In this document: positions 4,688 through 6,139 of the stretch, piece after piece | Numbering within the stretch: the stretch's first letter is position 1 | Layout: each line of letters opens with the position of its first letter | Origin: Candidatus Margulisiibacteriota bacterium | GTDB taxonomy: Bacteria > Margulisbacteria > Marinamargulisbacteria > DT-59 | Reading direction: 5' to 3' | Assembly (NCBI GenBank): GCA_013215865.1 | Contig: JABSQL010000405.1 | Span: 1 to 6,139, forward strand | Length of the DNA stretch: 6,139 nt | Translations under genes and position numbers: made by a program | Notes under the pieces: model-generated | What the model was told of the DNA's origin: nothing | Seen by the model: only the letters and a program-made list of their open reading frames with translations | Database searches by the model: none

Positions 4688-5850
4688 GTATAAATAAAAG
4701 TACTATTATGATCAAGTATTGGATATCTCAAGGAAGCCTTTTCCTTCTTTTAGCCCTTTTTGCCTTAAATCTATTATCTTGTGGAAGTTCTTCAGGGACA
4801 ATTAGTAGTAGATCTGTAGATATGGGCCAAATTATATTTAAAATACCTTCACAGAGCAGTGCGTTTCAAGCAGTAGAAATTACACTTAAAAATGATGATG
4901 GAACTTTTACACCGTATGTTGCTTATATACAAGAAGTGTCGCACTCAGAAGATTATTACCAGACTCTTCCAATAGAGATTCCTGCCGGAACGTATTTTCT
5001 GACAAAATTCATTATATATAACACTAGTAATTCTACTTTTTATGTAACTCCACTTAAAGGTTCAGAAAAATCATCATTAGTACAAACTCCTTTGAACATG
5101 CAAATTAAGGTGGAAAAAGATAGAGAAGTTATACTATTTCCTGAAATTATGAAAGTTGATGGTGATTATGAGGCCTTTGGTTATAAGAGGTTTGATTTTG
5201 AAGGCCAGATGAAACAAGGGTTAGTAACTTATTATTCCTTTAGTGGTAACGCAATTGAAGAAACAGGAAATGGACAAGATGGAACGGTATTAAATGCAAC
5301 TTTAACTTTGGATAAAGATGGAAATCCAGCCCGAGCATATTATTTTAATGGTAATACTAGTTCTATCAAAGCTATTGTAGACTCATCGCTATCTCTTTCT
5401 AACCTTACTATTGCAGCTTGGATAAAGGTGATGGGAGAAGGGACGTGGAATCCAAGAGTTGTTGCTGTGGGCCCACCTAAGACGGCAACTCAATACTATT
5501 CTTTAATTACTTCACAAAATACTAACAAAACATTTGGATTCCTTAAATATTTCAATGAAACTCAGCAAACCATGTCTTTCTCAGAGTTAGAAAGTCAGAC
5601 TTGGTATTTTATTGCTGTGACATATGATAATTCTAATGGTGAAACGTTACTATACCTAAATGGTCAATTAATTCAGGAAACAACTCTTAAAAATGGTATT
5701 TCAAATTTTTCAAAGGCCATCTTGCAAATTGGCCATTCTGATAACACTTTAGACAGATTCCATGGCAATTTAGATGAAATTCGAATTTATAACCAAGTTC
5801 TTAGCAAAGAAAAAGTAAAAGAACTCTTTTCTCTTTCTTATACTCCTTAG
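4684..5850 (+). CDS. LamG (concanavalin-like) domain lipoprotein
   Basis: The 388-residue product has a lipoprotein signal peptide: a hydrophobic run (FLLLALFALN) and lipobox LLSC with Cys33, followed by GSSSG, so no inner-membrane-retention Asp at +2. Residues about 47-165 form an all-beta domain (GQIIFKIPSQ, VEITLKNDDG, AGTYFLTKFIIYNTSNSTFYVTPLKGS, REVILFPEIMKV) of the kind often placed before LamG modules on surface proteins; I cannot name it. Residues about 180-383 form a LamG/Laminin_G_3 jelly-roll: YYSFSGNAIEETGNGQDGTV, YYFNGNTSSIKA, LTIAAWIKV, WYFIAVTYDNSNGETLLYLNGQLI and the hallmark end FHGNLDEIRIYNQVLSKEKVKEL. These domains bind sugars, proteins or calcium, so a cell-surface binding or adhesion role is inferred. 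The start is uncertain: TTG at 4684 overlaps a minicistron, while the ATG at 4708 would still leave a complete signal peptide but lacks a Shine-Dalgarno. Confidence 0.85.
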   Translation: MSINKSTIMIKYWISQGSLFLLLALFALNLLSCGSSSGTISSRSVDMGQIIFKIPSQSSAFQAVEITLKNDDGTFTPYVAYIQEVSHSEDYYQTLPIEIPAGTYFLTKFIIYNTSNSTFYVTPLKGSEKSSLVQTPLNMQIKVEKDREVILFPEIMKVDGDYEAFGYKRFDFEGQMKQGLVTYYSFSGNAIEETGNGQDGTVLNATLTLDKDGNPARAYYFNGNTSSIKAIVDSSLSLSNLTIAAWIKVMGEGTWNPRVVAVGPPKTATQYYSLITSQNTNKTFGFLKYFNETQQTMSFSELESQTWYFIAVTYDNSNGETLLYLNGQLIQETTLKNGISNFSKAILQIGHSDNTLDRFHGNLDEIRIYNQVLSKEKVKELFSLSYTP

Positions 5851-5882
5851 AAGTAAAGATTTTAAGAATTTCAGTATGCTTT

Positions 5883-6139
5883 TTACATAGAAAATGCAAC
5901 AATAAGAGGAAACAAAATCAACCCCACAAGCATAAAATTATCTTTTTCTGTGGATAGTTGAAGCGGTTCTTCCATAGGCCCTGAATTGAATAACAAAGAC
6001 TTTGCAAATACATTGTCCTTTTCTAGTAAACTTTTGGACATATACTGACTTGAATCTTGATCGTTTTCATCTGCTAATACAATATTCACGATTGTAGAGT
6101 AACCTGTGAGCCCATAGAAAATGAGCACCTCACTTTGTA
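5883..6139 (-). CDS. Small membrane-associated hypothetical protein (probably 5'-partial)
   Basis: The frame is open from the right edge to the TAA at 5883-5885, giving at least 84 residues. No ATG occurs before residue 34 of the visible part. A GTG at 6126-6128 could start an 81-residue protein, but translation probably begins outside the window. The visible chain has a moderately hydrophobic stretch LIFYGLTGYSTIVNIVLA followed by the acidic DENDQDSS, which looks like a signal peptide with cleavage after VLA. A polar middle follows, then a hydrophobic segment FMLVGLILFPLIVAF that ends one residue before the stop. The topology suggests an exported or tail-anchored small membrane protein. It resembles no family I know, and it is not a PEP-CTERM or LPXTG sorting signal. 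Its stop lies 32 bases from that of the LamG lipoprotein (convergent). Confidence 0.5.
   Translation of the reverse strand, partial: QSEVLIFYGLTGYSTIVNIVLADENDQDSSQYMSKSLLEKDNVFAKSLLFNSGPMEEPLQLSTEKDNFMLVGLILFPLIVAFSM

Overview
The window appears to come from a low-GC (roughly 35-40 % by eye), diderm (Gram-negative) bacterium. Two proteins carry lipobox-type signal peptides, one looks like an outer-membrane beta-barrel, and one is an exported peptidoglycan-type peptidase. A textbook sigma-54 (RpoN) -24/-12 element sits in front of a response regulator. Several genes have strong Shine-Dalgarno (SD) sequences, which argues against a typical Bacteroidetes genome. A marine or sediment proteobacterium would fit, but the taxon cannot be fixed from this window. 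I see no rRNA, tRNA, CRISPR array or intact insertion sequence.

Left part (1-1600). A CheY-like receiver protein runs off the left edge on the minus strand behind a sigma-54-type promoter. Divergent from it on the plus strand is a small Cro/C1-type helix-turn-helix (HTH) regulator. Its upstream region holds a cluster of TGTATA half-sites, two of the intervals being exactly 13 bp. A 277-residue exported esterase (probable lipoprotein) starts 48 bases after the regulator and may be co-transcribed with it.

Middle part (1580-2550). This is a degraded stretch of about 310 bases with higher GC (about 47 % over 1681-1860). It holds the intact C-terminal end of an S9 (prolyl-oligopeptidase family) peptidase on the minus strand, cut off near a 15-bp imperfect direct repeat, followed by unassignable sequence. 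A 30-bp near-palindrome then spans the stop codon of an orphan minus-strand gene. That gene's 219-residue product has a weak resemblance to ADP-ribosyltransferase-like folds. The segment looks like a rearrangement or acquisition site.

Right part (2678-6139). This is an envelope-gene neighbourhood: a beta-barrel outer-membrane protein (+), a convergent DUF1460 NlpC/P60-like peptidase (-), a divergent LamG-domain lipoprotein (+), and at the right edge the end of a small minus-strand protein with a C-terminal membrane segment. The DUF1460 gene has its ribosome-binding site placed for an ATC codon rather than a normal start.

I did not find a clear new defence or metabolic system. The observations most worth following up are the operator array with its regulator and esterase, the sigma-54 promoter, the orphan possible ADP-ribosyltransferase-like gene beside a gene remnant, and the unusual starts (ATC in DUF1460, TTG coupled to a minicistron in the lipoprotein).
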